Positions 54,131-62,905 of a DNA stretch of 64,000 nucleotides are shown here, piece by piece. Under the pieces are notes generated by a model. The model was not told where the DNA came from. It saw only the letters and a program-made list of their open reading frames with translations, and made no database searches. Positions within the stretch are counted from its first letter, which is position 1. Every line of letters begins with the position of its first letter. The translations under genes and the position numbers were made by a program. Source of the DNA: Pelosinus sp. IPA-1 (GTDB taxonomy: Bacteria > Bacillota > Negativicutes > DSM-13327); the NCBI RefSeq assembly GCF_030269905.1, contig NZ_BSVC01000006.1, positions 310,001 to 374,000 of the forward strand, given 5' to 3'.

Positions 54131-54171
54131 AAAATGATATTTTTTATCATTATGATAAAAAATATCATTTT
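54131..54171 (+). promoter_or_regulatory. Enhancer-like palindrome upstream of xdhA
   Basis: Two perfect 19-base arms (54131-54149 and 54153-54171) around a 3-base spacer. The core is TTTATCA-TTA-TGATAAA with outer half-sites ATGATATT/AATATCAT. It lies about 155 bases upstream of the -24 element and shares sequence with the site before dpaL, so it is the likely binding site of the adjacent sigma-54 activator. Confidence 0.8.
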
Positions 54172-54324
54172 GGTAATGGACTTTATGAAGTAAATTATGG
54201 ACGCAACTTTTGTGGTGGCATGAGTTCATTATTATTCGAGTCTAACACTTTTTTATCCTAGCGTTTTAGCCTATTGAGTCAATGTTTAACTATATAAAGA
54301 GAGAAATCTCAAGTCTATAAATGC

Positions 54325-54340
54325 TGGCATACTTATTGCA
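54325..54340 (+). promoter_or_regulatory. Sigma-54 promoter of the xdh operon
   Basis: TGGCAT-ACTTA-TTGCA has the invariant GG (-24) and GC (-12) at the correct spacing. It lies about 80 bases before the xdhA start, with the activator gene just upstream. Confidence 0.85.
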
Positions 54341-54418
54341 TTATATTTAACTAAAATAGAAAAATCTTCATTTCCGATGGTTAGATACTTTTTTGTTACG
54401 AAAAAGGAGTGATGACCC

Positions 54419-56701
54419 ATGCAAAGTGTGGGAAAAGATTTTCCTAGAATTGATGGATTTGCTAAAGTATGCGGTAAAGCAAAATATGTAGATGATTTTT
54501 TTGAAAGGGATATGCTCCATGCGAAAATTTTTCGTAGCACAATTGCTAATGGATGGGTAAAAAGGATTGATGTAAGTAAAGCAAAAGCAATGTCTGGTGT
54601 GGAGGCGGTTATAACTTTTGCAGATGTTCCCAAACATACATTCCCGACAGCCGGTCATCCCTATAGTAAAGATCCAAAACATCAGGATGTGGCTGATCGT
54701 CATCTTTTAACCCAGCGGATACGTCTATACGGAGATGAAATTGCAGCCGTAATTGCCGTAGATGAGTTGACAGCTGAAAAAGCCTTACGTCTTATCGAAA
54801 TTGAATATGAGGAATACACACCTATTTTAACTGCCGCAGATGCGTTAGAAGAAGGTGCTGTTGAAATTCATGAAGGAACTAAAAATATCATAAAAAAAAC
54901 TGACTTTTGCCTAGGAGAGCTGGAAGAAGCTTTTTTAGAATCTGATTATGTTTTTGAAGATGAATTTGTAACAAGTATGGTACAACATTGCGCTATGGAA
55001 AATCATAGTGCCTATTCTTATATCGATGAGAACGGCAAAATTGTCGTAGTTTCCTCGACACAAATCCCTCATATTTGTCGAAGGATTATCGGCCAAGCGC
55101 TAGGAATCCCCTGGGGAAGAGCGCGTGTTATTAAACCTTACATTGGTGGAGGATTTGGTAGCAAACAGGATGTAGTTGTTGAGCCTCTGGTCGCCTTTTT
55201 AACAACAGTTGTGCATGGAAGACCCGTAAAACTTGAGTTTTCTCGCGAGGAAACCTTTATAGCTTCTAGGGTGCGCCATCCTATTACATTTAAATTTAGA
55301 ACAGGCGTAACGAAAGACGGTACCATCCTCGCTCGAGAACTAAAGGCGATTTCGAATAATGGCTCTTATGCTTCTCACGGACACTCGATTGTTTCTAATT
55401 GTCTTACTAAATTTAGGCACCTCTATAGTCAAAAAGCAATTAGAGGAGAAGCAACTACTGTATATACCAATCTCCCTGCTGCGGGTGCTATGAGGGGATA
55501 TGGAATTCCTCAGGTTACCTTTGGGTTGGAATCCCACATGGAGGATATTGCTAGAGAACTTAAGATAGATCCTATAGAGTTTCGTTTAAAAAATAGTAAC
55601 AAGGAAGGATACGTAGACCCTCTAACTGGTATTTCTGCCCGTAGTAATGGACTTGATGAATGTATTGCTTTGGGTAAAAAACTAATTGGCTGGGATGAAA
55701 AAAAGACGAATGCGCTGAAACAAACAGGATCAAAACGGCGTGGTTTAGGGATGGCATGTTTTTGTTACAAAACTGGGACCTATCCTTTTGGGTTAGAAAT
55801 TGCAGGTGCCAGAATTATTCTAAATCAAGATGGTTCTATTCAGTTACAGATAGGTGCCACTGAAATTGGTCAGGGTAGTGATACAATTTTTGCTCAAATG
55901 GCAGCCCAAACTATCGGAATACCAATGGATATGGTTAGTGTGGTTTCTACTCAAGACACAGATATTACACCATTCGATACAGGCTCCTATGCGTCAAGGC
56001 AGACCTATGTTTCTGGTATGGCTGTTAAGAAAGCGTCGGAAGAAATAAAAATGAAAGTATTGAATTATGCTTGGGGAATGACGGATATACCAGCAAGTGC
56101 GCTCACTCTTGTAGATGGCTGGGTTGTTTATATACATAACGGAGAAAAAGTTATGTCGATTGCCGACGTGGCATTAGATAGTTATTATGACGCTGTATTT
56201 GCCGCACCCATTACTGCGGATGTCACGAATAATGCTCGAACGAACGCTTTAGCCTTTGGTTGTACCTTTGTTGAAGTAGAAGTTGATATTCCGATAGCAA
56301 AGGTAGAGGTTCTTGCAATCTATAATGTCCATGATGCAGGAAAACTCATTAACCCTAAATTAGCCCATGCTCAAGTTCATGGGGGAGTGAGTATGGCGCT
56401 AGGGTACGCGTTGTATGAACAAATGTTATTTGACTCTAAAACAGGAAAACCATTAAATAGTAATCTTCTTGACTATAAACTGATGACGACCTTAGATACA
56501 CCTGAAATTGGTACGGCTTTTATAGAAACTTATGAACCTACAGGGCCATATGGTAATAAGGCTCTTGGGGAACCGCCTGCTATATCACCAGCTCCTGCCA
56601 TTCGTAATGCTATCTATGATGCCACAGGTGTGAAATTATATGAAGTTCCGATGAATCCACAGCGCTTGTTTGAAAAATTTAAGTCTACAGGCTTACTGTA
56701 G
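54419..56701 (+). CDS. xdhA: Xanthine dehydrogenase-type molybdenum-binding subunit
   Basis: ATG 54419 after AAAGGAGTG. A 760-residue molybdenum hydroxylase large subunit: RIDGFAKVCGKAKYVDDFF opening, YIGGGFGSKQDVVVEP and AMRGYGIPQVTFGLE cofactor contacts, GATEIGQGSDT, and the catalytic Glu718 in KALGEPPAIS. It closely fits E. coli XdhA (about 750 residues). Substrate is inferred to be xanthine or another purine because of the permease, adenine deaminase and dpaL genes downstream. FAD and Fe-S subunits follow in order. Confidence 0.93.
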   Translation: MQSVGKDFPRIDGFAKVCGKAKYVDDFFERDMLHAKIFRSTIANGWVKRIDVSKAKAMSGVEAVITFADVPKHTFPTAGHPYSKDPKHQDVADRHLLTQRIRLYGDEIAAVIAVDELTAEKALRLIEIEYEEYTPILTAADALEEGAVEIHEGTKNIIKKTDFCLGELEEAFLESDYVFEDEFVTSMVQHCAMENHSAYSYIDENGKIVVVSSTQIPHICRRIIGQALGIPWGRARVIKPYIGGGFGSKQDVVVEPLVAFLTTVVHGRPVKLEFSREETFIASRVRHPITFKFRTGVTKDGTILARELKAISNNGSYASHGHSIVSNCLTKFRHLYSQKAIRGEATTVYTNLPAAGAMRGYGIPQVTFGLESHMEDIARELKIDPIEFRLKNSNKEGYVDPLTGISARSNGLDECIALGKKLIGWDEKKTNALKQTGSKRRGLGMACFCYKTGTYPFGLEIAGARIILNQDGSIQLQIGATEIGQGSDTIFAQMAAQTIGIPMDMVSVVSTQDTDITPFDTGSYASRQTYVSGMAVKKASEEIKMKVLNYAWGMTDIPASALTLVDGWVVYIHNGEKVMSIADVALDSYYDAVFAAPITADVTNNARTNALAFGCTFVEVEVDIPIAKVEVLAIYNVHDAGKLINPKLAHAQVHGGVSMALGYALYEQMLFDSKTGKPLNSNLLDYKLMTTLDTPEIGTAFIETYEPTGPYGNKALGEPPAISPAPAIRNAIYDATGVKLYEVPMNPQRLFEKFKSTGLL

Positions 56702-56715
56702 GAGGTAATTAGAGA

Positions 56716-57594
56716 ATGTATGACATAATAGCATACGAAGAAGCTTCTTGTATTGAGGAGGCTATAAAATTGCTAGTAGCTAACCCGAATGCAACGCTAA
56801 TCTCGGGTGGCAGTGATGTGTTAATTAAGCTACATGAAGGTCGAATGCAGGATGCTCATTTAATTAGTATTCATGGCATAAAAGAACTAAGTGGTGTCTC
56901 TATGTTAGAAGATGAAACTATTGTTATTGGTTCAGGTACTAGTTTTAGCAAAATCTCAAAACATCCTATAGTTCAGCAATTTATCCCTGTTTTAGGTGAG
57001 GCTGTAGATATGATTGGCGGCCCACAGATTCGTAACATTGGGACCATTGGCGGTAATATTTGTAATGGGGTTACTTCTGCTGATAGTGCTTCTACCTTAT
57101 TTGCTTTTAATGCAAGATTAGAGATTCAAGGGCCGGATGGTGTACGTACTGTTTTGATTAAGGAGTTCTATAAAGGACCAGGTAAAGTTGATTTACAGCA
57201 TGAAGAAATACTAACAACTATTTTTATTACACCTGACAATTATCGAGGATATGGTGGACATTATATAAAATATGCAATGCGTAATGCGATGGATATTGCA
57301 ACATTAGGTTGTGTTGCTCTTTGTAAAGTAAAGGGCATAAATCAAATTGAAGACTTTAGGTTGGCTTTAGGTGTAGCAGCTCCTATTCCTATGCGCTGTA
57401 CTGAGACGGAACAGCTAATAAAAGGTGAAAATTTTACGGAAGAATTAATAGAAAAAGTAGGGAAAACTGCTCTAAAAGAAGTTAATCCAAGAACTTCTTG
57501 GCGTGCCTCTAAGGATTTTAGATTACAGTTAGTAGAAGAGTTGAGCAAAAGAGCCTTCAGGCAGGCTTTTAAAAACGCCGGAGGTGAACAATAA
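56716..57594 (+). CDS. xdhB: Xanthine dehydrogenase-type FAD-binding subunit
   Basis: ATG 56716 behind TAGGAGG. A 292-residue FAD subunit: NATLISGGSDVLIKLHEG and IGGPQIRNIGTIGGNICNG bind FAD, and the CO-dehydrogenase medium-subunit C-terminal domain follows (AAPIPMRCTETEQLIKG). It transfers electrons between the molybdenum/Fe-S chain and NAD or ferredoxin. Overlaps the next start by one base. Confidence 0.93.
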   Translation: MYDIIAYEEASCIEEAIKLLVANPNATLISGGSDVLIKLHEGRMQDAHLISIHGIKELSGVSMLEDETIVIGSGTSFSKISKHPIVQQFIPVLGEAVDMIGGPQIRNIGTIGGNICNGVTSADSASTLFAFNARLEIQGPDGVRTVLIKEFYKGPGKVDLQHEEILTTIFITPDNYRGYGGHYIKYAMRNAMDIATLGCVALCKVKGINQIEDFRLALGVAAPIPMRCTETEQLIKGENFTEELIEKVGKTALKEVNPRTSWRASKDFRLQLVEELSKRAFRQAFKNAGGEQ

Positions 57595-58100
57595 TGCAAT
57601 TAAAAAAAATTACATTTAAAATTAATAGTAAAGAAATCACTATTGAAGTAGATGTAAGAGAATCCTTGTTAGATGTTTTGAGAAACAAACTTCATATGAC
57701 GGGTGTAAAAAAGGGATGTTCTGTTGGTGAGTGCGGTGCTTGTACTGTACTTATTGATAATGTGGCCTTTGATACTTGCATCTATCTTGCAGTTTGGGCG
57801 GATGGCAAGGAAATTAGAACCATAGAGGGAGAAGCGAAAGAAGGAAAATTGTCTAAGGTACAGCAGAGTTTCCTTGATGAAGCAGCTGTACAATGTGGGT
57901 TTTGTACACCGGGATTTGTCATGTCTACTACAGAAATGCTTGAAAGCGGAAAAGTGTTTTCAAAGGAGCAAATAAAAAAAGAGTTGTCAGGCCATATGTG
58001 CCGATGCACAGGCTATCATAATATTATGCTTGCAGCAGAAAAGGCTTTACAACCCGCAAAGGAGCACGGTTCGGAGTGTACTGGAAAATGTCATAAGTAA
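57594..58100 (+). CDS. xdhC: Xanthine dehydrogenase-type [2Fe-2S] subunit
   Basis: ATG 57594 shares a base with the xdhB stop; GGAGGTGAAC supplies the ribosome site. The 168-residue product has two [2Fe-2S] domains: plant-type CSVGECGACTVL with a downstream Cys, and the helical CGFCTPGFVMS with CRCTGYHN. Standard third subunit of the complex. A weak His/Cys tail (HGSECTGKCHK) is extra. Confidence 0.95.
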   Translation: MQLKKITFKINSKEITIEVDVRESLLDVLRNKLHMTGVKKGCSVGECGACTVLIDNVAFDTCIYLAVWADGKEIRTIEGEAKEGKLSKVQQSFLDEAAVQCGFCTPGFVMSTTEMLESGKVFSKEQIKKELSGHMCRCTGYHNIMLAAEKALQPAKEHGSECTGKCHK

Positions 58101-58106
58101 ACTAGA

Positions 58107-58148
58107 TACCATCTATATGCAGGCGAAAAACATTTTATATAGAGGGTA
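58107..58148. repeat. Hairpin between xdhC and the permease gene
   Basis: TACCATCTATAT and ATATAGAGGGTA form a 10-12 bp stem with an 18-base loop. No T-run follows, so it is not a simple terminator; it may be an mRNA-processing or attenuation element separating the xdh and permease transcripts. Confidence 0.45.
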
Positions 58149-58240
58149 CCTAAAAGGGAGGGAGAAAGAAAAGACATTGAAAGACTACTTTCTTAGAAGC
58201 TCGTATTAGTTGGTTCGAAAAGTATACTTGGGGAGGTTTT

Positions 58241-59587
58241 ATGATGATACCCACCAGTATGGTAACCAAACAGAGTTTTCTAGATCAGTTTTTTAAACTT
58301 AGTCAGAAAAAGACGGACATTAAAACAGAGATACTAGCTGGTATAACTACTTTTGTCGCATTAGCTTATATTATTTTTGTAAATCCCAATATTCTGGCTG
58401 ATGCTGGAATTCCTAAAGAAGCAGCGATTGCTTCTACGATTTATGCAACGGCTATGGCTACTTTACTCATGGGCTTATGGGCTAATTATCCTATTGCAGT
58501 AGCACCTGGTATGGGGCTTAATGCTTTTTTTGCTTATTATGTAGTTGGTGTGTTACATCTTCCTTGGCAAGTCGCTTTAGGAGCAGTATTCTTTTCCGGT
58601 CTATTATTTTTAATATTGACGATGGGTGGAATCCGCCAAGCTATTATTAAGGCGGTACCAATGAATTTAAAATGTGCTATCGGTGTTGGTATCGGTTTAT
58701 TTATTGCTTTTATCGGCTTAAAAAACTCCGGTATCATTATTGCCGATAAAGCAACTTTTGTTACAGTTGGGAAATTAACAACAATAGAGCCTTTATTATC
58801 CTGCATAGGTTTAATTTTGACAGCAGTCTTGATGGCTCGGAGTGTAAAAGGTTCCATGCTAATTGGTATTCTTACGACTACTATTCTGGGAATGTTTTTT
58901 GGTGTAGTTCCTACCCCAAAGGCTATAGGAGATATTATGAGTTTCCAATTCCCTAGTATGGGCGCAACTTTTATGCACATGGATATTGCGGGTGCCTGGG
59001 AATATGGTATTTTTTCAATTATATTTACTTTTACTATCGTGGAATTGTTTGATAATATGGGAACTTTAATTGGCTTAACTCGCAAAGCAAAACTAATGAA
59101 TAATAAGGGAGAAATTGAGAATTTAGATAAGGCATTGACTACTGATGCTGTCGGCACAATTGGTAGTGCTATTTTTGGTACTTCCACTGTTACTTCTTAT
59201 GTAGAAAGTGCTGCCGGTATTGCTGAAGGGGGCAAAACAGGACTGACAGCCATAACTGTAGCCATATTATTTGTTGTATCACTATTATTTGCACCCTTAA
59301 TCGGCTTAGTACCAGGCTTTGCAACAGCTCCAGCCCTAATACTAGTAGGAGCTTTAATGATGGCAGAAATTAACCAGGTTAGTTTTGAAGACTTTACCGA
59401 TGGCTTCCCAGCTTTCATGACAATTATTATGATGCCGTTGACTTTTAGTATTGCTAACGGTTTTGCGTTTGGCTTTATCAGTTATACTTTTGTCAAAGCA
59501 TTGACGGGGCGGGTAAAAGATGTTAGTTGGATTATGTGGGCAGTTAGTATTGCATTTTTAGTTAACTTTTATATGCGTCTTCATTAA
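58241..59587 (+). CDS. NCS2/AzgA-family purine permease
   Basis: ATG 58241 (or 58244) after GGGGAGG. A 448-residue membrane protein with about 12 helices. The AzgA/PbuG-type start KTDIKTEILAGITTFVALAY and the motifs AVAPGMGLNAFFAYYVV and TVTSYVESAAGIAEGGKTGL indicate an adenine/guanine/hypoxanthine permease rather than a xanthine UraA-type one. It imports the substrate of the adenine deaminase encoded 19 bases later. Confidence 0.92.
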   Translation: MMIPTSMVTKQSFLDQFFKLSQKKTDIKTEILAGITTFVALAYIIFVNPNILADAGIPKEAAIASTIYATAMATLLMGLWANYPIAVAPGMGLNAFFAYYVVGVLHLPWQVALGAVFFSGLLFLILTMGGIRQAIIKAVPMNLKCAIGVGIGLFIAFIGLKNSGIIIADKATFVTVGKLTTIEPLLSCIGLILTAVLMARSVKGSMLIGILTTTILGMFFGVVPTPKAIGDIMSFQFPSMGATFMHMDIAGAWEYGIFSIIFTFTIVELFDNMGTLIGLTRKAKLMNNKGEIENLDKALTTDAVGTIGSAIFGTSTVTSYVESAAGIAEGGKTGLTAITVAILFVVSLLFAPLIGLVPGFATAPALILVGALMMAEINQVSFEDFTDGFPAFMTIIMMPLTFSIANGFAFGFISYTFVKALTGRVKDVSWIMWAVSIAFLVNFYMRLH

Positions 59588-59606
59588 GGGGAATAAGGTG
59601 ATAACG

Positions 59607-61319
59607 ATGAAACCAATAGAACAATTAATCTCTGTAGCTCAAGGCCATGTTCCTGCTGATGTAGTGTTAAAGAATGCACAAGTCTTCAATGTGTTTACTG
59701 GAAAATTTGATAGGGGTGATGTAGCCGTCGTAGGCGGCTACATTGCTGGTATTGGTCAATATGAGGGTCAAATAGAGATAGACATGACTGGAAAGTTCAT
59801 AACACCTGGCTTTATTGATGGACATGTTCATATGGAAAGCTCGATGGTTAGTCCTAGAGAATTTGCTAAGGTAGTCGTTGCGATGGGGACGACTACCCTT
59901 ATTGTCGATCCTCATGAAATTGCAAATGTTGTTGGGGAGAAAGGTATTGAGTATGTTTTGGATGTTGCCGAGGAACTTCCTGTACATATTTTTATAATGC
60001 TTCCCTCTTGTGTACCTGCGACTAACCTAGAAACCTCAGGTGCAAATTTAACTGTACAAGAGTTGACTCGGTTTATAAATCACTCCAGAGTATTAGGACT
60101 TGGAGAATTAATGGATTTCCCCGGAGTTCTAAGTCGAGATAAAGACATACTTGCTAAGATAAGGCTGGCTGAAGGCAAATTAATTGATGGTCATGGACCA
60201 GGGCTTTTAGGGAAAAGACTGACTGCTTATATTGCTGCTGGCATTGGGTCAGATCATGAGTGTGTAACTCCTGAAGAAGCAATAGAAAGAGTAAGACAGG
60301 GAATGCATATTATGCTGCGTGAAGGTTCAGCTGCTAAAAATCTTCTGAATCTATTACCGATGGTTAATGGTTATACTGCTAGGCGCTGTATGTTTGCGAC
60401 AGATGATCGGCACCCTGCTGATCTCATTAACCAGGGTCATATCAACCATATGGTAAGAATGTCCATCGATGCAGGAATTGAGTTGGCAACCGTATTACAA
60501 ATGGCCACTATTAATCCAGCAACCTATTTTAACCTGAAGGATATAGGAGCCATTGCGCCTGGTTATTATGCTGATCTACTAGTGTTTGACGATTTAATAT
60601 CCTGGGTTCCTACTCAGGTTTATAAACAAGGACAAATAGTAGCCACTAAGGGTAAAAGTGTTTTTAATGTTTTAAAAACCAATGATAAGAAAATACGCAA
60701 TACAATGCACTTAGGAAATATTAGTTCTGGGCAATTAAAGATAAAGGCTAGTTCAAGAGTAGCTAGAGTAATTGGTTTAGTTCCACATCAACTCATTACT
60801 GCTTCTCTTGAAATAGAGGTGCCGGTGATTAATGGGGAATTTGTTTCTGATAGGGATAATGATATTTTAAAATTGGCTGTATTTGAGCGCCATCATGGTA
60901 CAGGAAATGTTGGTGTGGGCCTAGTTAAGGGGTTAGGGATGTCAGTAGGAGCGATTGCCTCTACTGTGGCCCACGATTCACATAATGTAGTAGTTATTGG
61001 CAGTGATGATGATGACATGATTAGGGCGGTGCAAGAAGTTGAAAAAATGCAGGGTGGTATCGCTATTGTAAATGAGGGAAAGGTGTTAGGAACATTAGCC
61101 TTACCTTTAGCTGGATTAATGTCAGAAGAAGATATTTATGCTGTTCATACAAAGTTAACTGATTTACACAATATTGTCCGTGGTCTTGGCGTAAATCCTA
61201 ATTATGATCCTTTTATGACGTTAGCCTTCATGAGTTTACCTGTGATACCATCGTTAAAATTAACGGATAAAGGATTAGTGGATGTAAATAAGTTTGCAGT
61301 TGTCCCAGTGTCAGTTTAA
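59607..61319 (+). CDS. ade: Adenine deaminase
   Basis: ATG 59607 is best placed after AAGGTGAT. A 570-residue Ade: FIDGHVHMESSMVSP metal site, TTTLIVDPHEIANV, LGELMDFPGV, IDGHGPG and FATDDRHPADL metal ligands, and the usual long C-terminal domain with the late VAHDSHNVVVIG motif. It converts adenine to hypoxanthine, feeding the xanthine dehydrogenase. A terminator follows. Confidence 0.96.
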   Translation: MKPIEQLISVAQGHVPADVVLKNAQVFNVFTGKFDRGDVAVVGGYIAGIGQYEGQIEIDMTGKFITPGFIDGHVHMESSMVSPREFAKVVVAMGTTTLIVDPHEIANVVGEKGIEYVLDVAEELPVHIFIMLPSCVPATNLETSGANLTVQELTRFINHSRVLGLGELMDFPGVLSRDKDILAKIRLAEGKLIDGHGPGLLGKRLTAYIAAGIGSDHECVTPEEAIERVRQGMHIMLREGSAAKNLLNLLPMVNGYTARRCMFATDDRHPADLINQGHINHMVRMSIDAGIELATVLQMATINPATYFNLKDIGAIAPGYYADLLVFDDLISWVPTQVYKQGQIVATKGKSVFNVLKTNDKKIRNTMHLGNISSGQLKIKASSRVARVIGLVPHQLITASLEIEVPVINGEFVSDRDNDILKLAVFERHHGTGNVGVGLVKGLGMSVGAIASTVAHDSHNVVVIGSDDDDMIRAVQEVEKMQGGIAIVNEGKVLGTLALPLAGLMSEEDIYAVHTKLTDLHNIVRGLGVNPNYDPFMTLAFMSLPVIPSLKLTDKGLVDVNKFAVVPVSV

Positions 61320-61328
61320 AAATGTAAT

Positions 61329-61362
61329 AAAAATAAGAGCGGATTACCCGCCCTTATTTTTT
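61329..61362 (+). terminator. Terminator of ade
   Basis: AAATAAGAGCGG and CCGCCCTTATTT pair across ATTAC, followed by TTT. Confidence 0.7.
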
Positions 61363-61451
61363 ACTCAAAATGAGATTCATTAATCCAGAGAAAGTGTTAT
61401 TAAAATGATAAAATGCTCTAGGGTTTATTTATACTATTAAGAATTTCATGT

Positions 61452-61486
61452 TTTATCAATTTGATAAACAATATCATTTTGATAAA
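61452..61486 (+). promoter_or_regulatory. Enhancer-like sites upstream of dpaL
   Basis: TTTATCA-ATT-TGATAAA is a perfect palindrome (61452-61468), followed at once by AATATCA-TTT-TGATAAA. The pair aligns base for base with most of the right half of the xdhA palindrome. It lies about 125-160 bases upstream of the sigma-54 promoter. Confidence 0.8.
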
Positions 61487-61610
61487 AAGAGCATTGGGAT
61501 TATAAAAATTAAGGTCTTATTTATTCTGTTTTTGCCTTTGATTCACTTGAAAATCTAGGAATAATACAGGCAATCAAGTATTAATTCTCTTGTAAAAAAT
61601 AGTTGGTAAT

Positions 61611-61626
61611 TGGCACGCTAATTGCA
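61611..61626 (+). promoter_or_regulatory. Sigma-54 promoter of dpaL
   Basis: TGGCAC-GCTAA-TTGCA is a perfect consensus -24/-12 element, 40 bases before the dpaL start. Confidence 0.9.
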
Positions 61627-61666
61627 ATATATAAGTATAAGAGAATAGTGGAGTAGAGGTGCAAAC

Positions 61667-62893
61667 ATGGAGCAGAGCATTAAATGGACTATCAATCAAA
61701 TGGTAAATCAAAAAGCGAAAGTTTCAATTGATTTTTTAAATCAAGAAGAAATCCAAAAGGCTAGATGTTTTCATGCCAGTTTTCCTGAATACAGTCCTAC
61801 GCCACTGTGTAGTTTAGAAAAGTTGGCAAATCATTTAGGAGTGGCAGGGATATATGTAAAAGACGAATCCTTTCGCTTTGGGTTAAATGCATTTAAAGTA
61901 CTTGGTGGATCGTTTGCCATGGCAAACTATTTAGCTGAGCAGTTGGGGCAAGACATTAGCCAATTAAATTATGAAACATTGGTATCTAATGAAATACGGT
62001 ATCAGTTGGGAGATATTACTTTTGCTACAACGACGGATGGAAATCATGGTCGAGGTGTAGCTTGGACAGCGAATCGATTAAAACAAAAGTCAGTAGTATA
62101 TATGCCGAAAGGATCATCCATCACACGTCTCAACAATATTAAGTCTGAGGGTGCAGAGGCCTACATAACTGAATTAAATTACGATGACGCTGTACGAATG
62201 ACATCAGAAAATGCCAAAAAATTTGGCTGGGTAGTTGTTCAAGATACTGCCTGGGAGGGGTATGAGAAAATACCTGCTTGGATAATGCAAGGATATGGCA
62301 CTATGGCAGTCGAGGCTTTAGAACAGTTGCAGGCAATGAAAGTCTATAAACCGACACATATTTTTATTCAAGCTGGCGTTGGTTCACTAGCTGGTGCTGT
62401 ACAAGGATACTTTGCTTCTGTATTTGGTGAAGAACGTCCTAAAACTATCATTGTTGAGTCAAACCAAGCGGATTGTTTATACCAGTCAGTTTTGGCAAAT
62501 GATGGTCAGCCGCATATTGTTACAGGAGATCTTTTTACGATTATGGCTGGTTTGGCCTGTGGCGAACCTAACACCATTAGCTGGAATGTTTTAAGAGATT
62601 ATAGTGACATGTTTGTTTCTTGTCCTGATTGGGTGGCGGCAAAAGGAATGCGTATGTTAGCAAATCCGCTGAAAGAAGATAGTCGTCTTATCTCAGGAGA
62701 ATCAGGCGCCGTTACCGCAGGATTGTTAGCAACTATAATGACAAGTGATAAGCTAAAAGAAATGAAAAATAAGCTAGGTCTTGATGAGAACGCAAGAATA
62801 CTCCTTTTTAGTACAGAAGGAGACACTGATCCCGAGAAATATCGTAGCGTTGTTTGGGATGGCGAATGTCCTGTAATTGAGTGGAAAAGCTAG
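61667..62893 (+). CDS. dpaL: Diaminopropionate ammonia-lyase (YgeX/DpaL)
   Basis: ATG 61667 with GTAGAGGTG before it. A 408-residue fold type II PLP enzyme. The PLP-Lys lies in FGLNAFKVLGGSFA, the phosphate loop region is TDGNHGRGVAW, and the C-terminal SGESGAVTAGL binds the PLP ring. It releases ammonia from 2,3-diaminopropionate and is a fixed part of ygeX-ssnA anaerobic purine-degradation clusters. Its own sigma-54 promoter starts a second purine transcript. Confidence 0.95.
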   Translation: MEQSIKWTINQMVNQKAKVSIDFLNQEEIQKARCFHASFPEYSPTPLCSLEKLANHLGVAGIYVKDESFRFGLNAFKVLGGSFAMANYLAEQLGQDISQLNYETLVSNEIRYQLGDITFATTTDGNHGRGVAWTANRLKQKSVVYMPKGSSITRLNNIKSEGAEAYITELNYDDAVRMTSENAKKFGWVVVQDTAWEGYEKIPAWIMQGYGTMAVEALEQLQAMKVYKPTHIFIQAGVGSLAGAVQGYFASVFGEERPKTIIVESNQADCLYQSVLANDGQPHIVTGDLFTIMAGLACGEPNTISWNVLRDYSDMFVSCPDWVAAKGMRMLANPLKEDSRLISGESGAVTAGLLATIMTSDKLKEMKNKLGLDENARILLFSTEGDTDPEKYRSVVWDGECPVIEWKS

Positions 62894-62905
62894 TGAGGTG
62901 ATAAT

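Larger units (their letters stand above)
53969..54418. other. Regulatory region between activator gene and xdhA
   Basis: A 450-base gap holding the enhancer palindrome and sigma-54 promoter listed separately. No ORF or terminator-like hairpin after the activator gene was recognised. Confidence 0.6.

Noticed and set aside
58101-58240. Purine riboswitch before the permease
   Set aside because: The conserved core of guanine/adenine riboswitches is not visible; only a simple hairpin is seen.
58537-59187. 216-codon minus-strand frame inside the permease gene
   Set aside because: It is the antisense shadow of a highly hydrophobic membrane protein; composition and lack of a ribosome site argue against coding.
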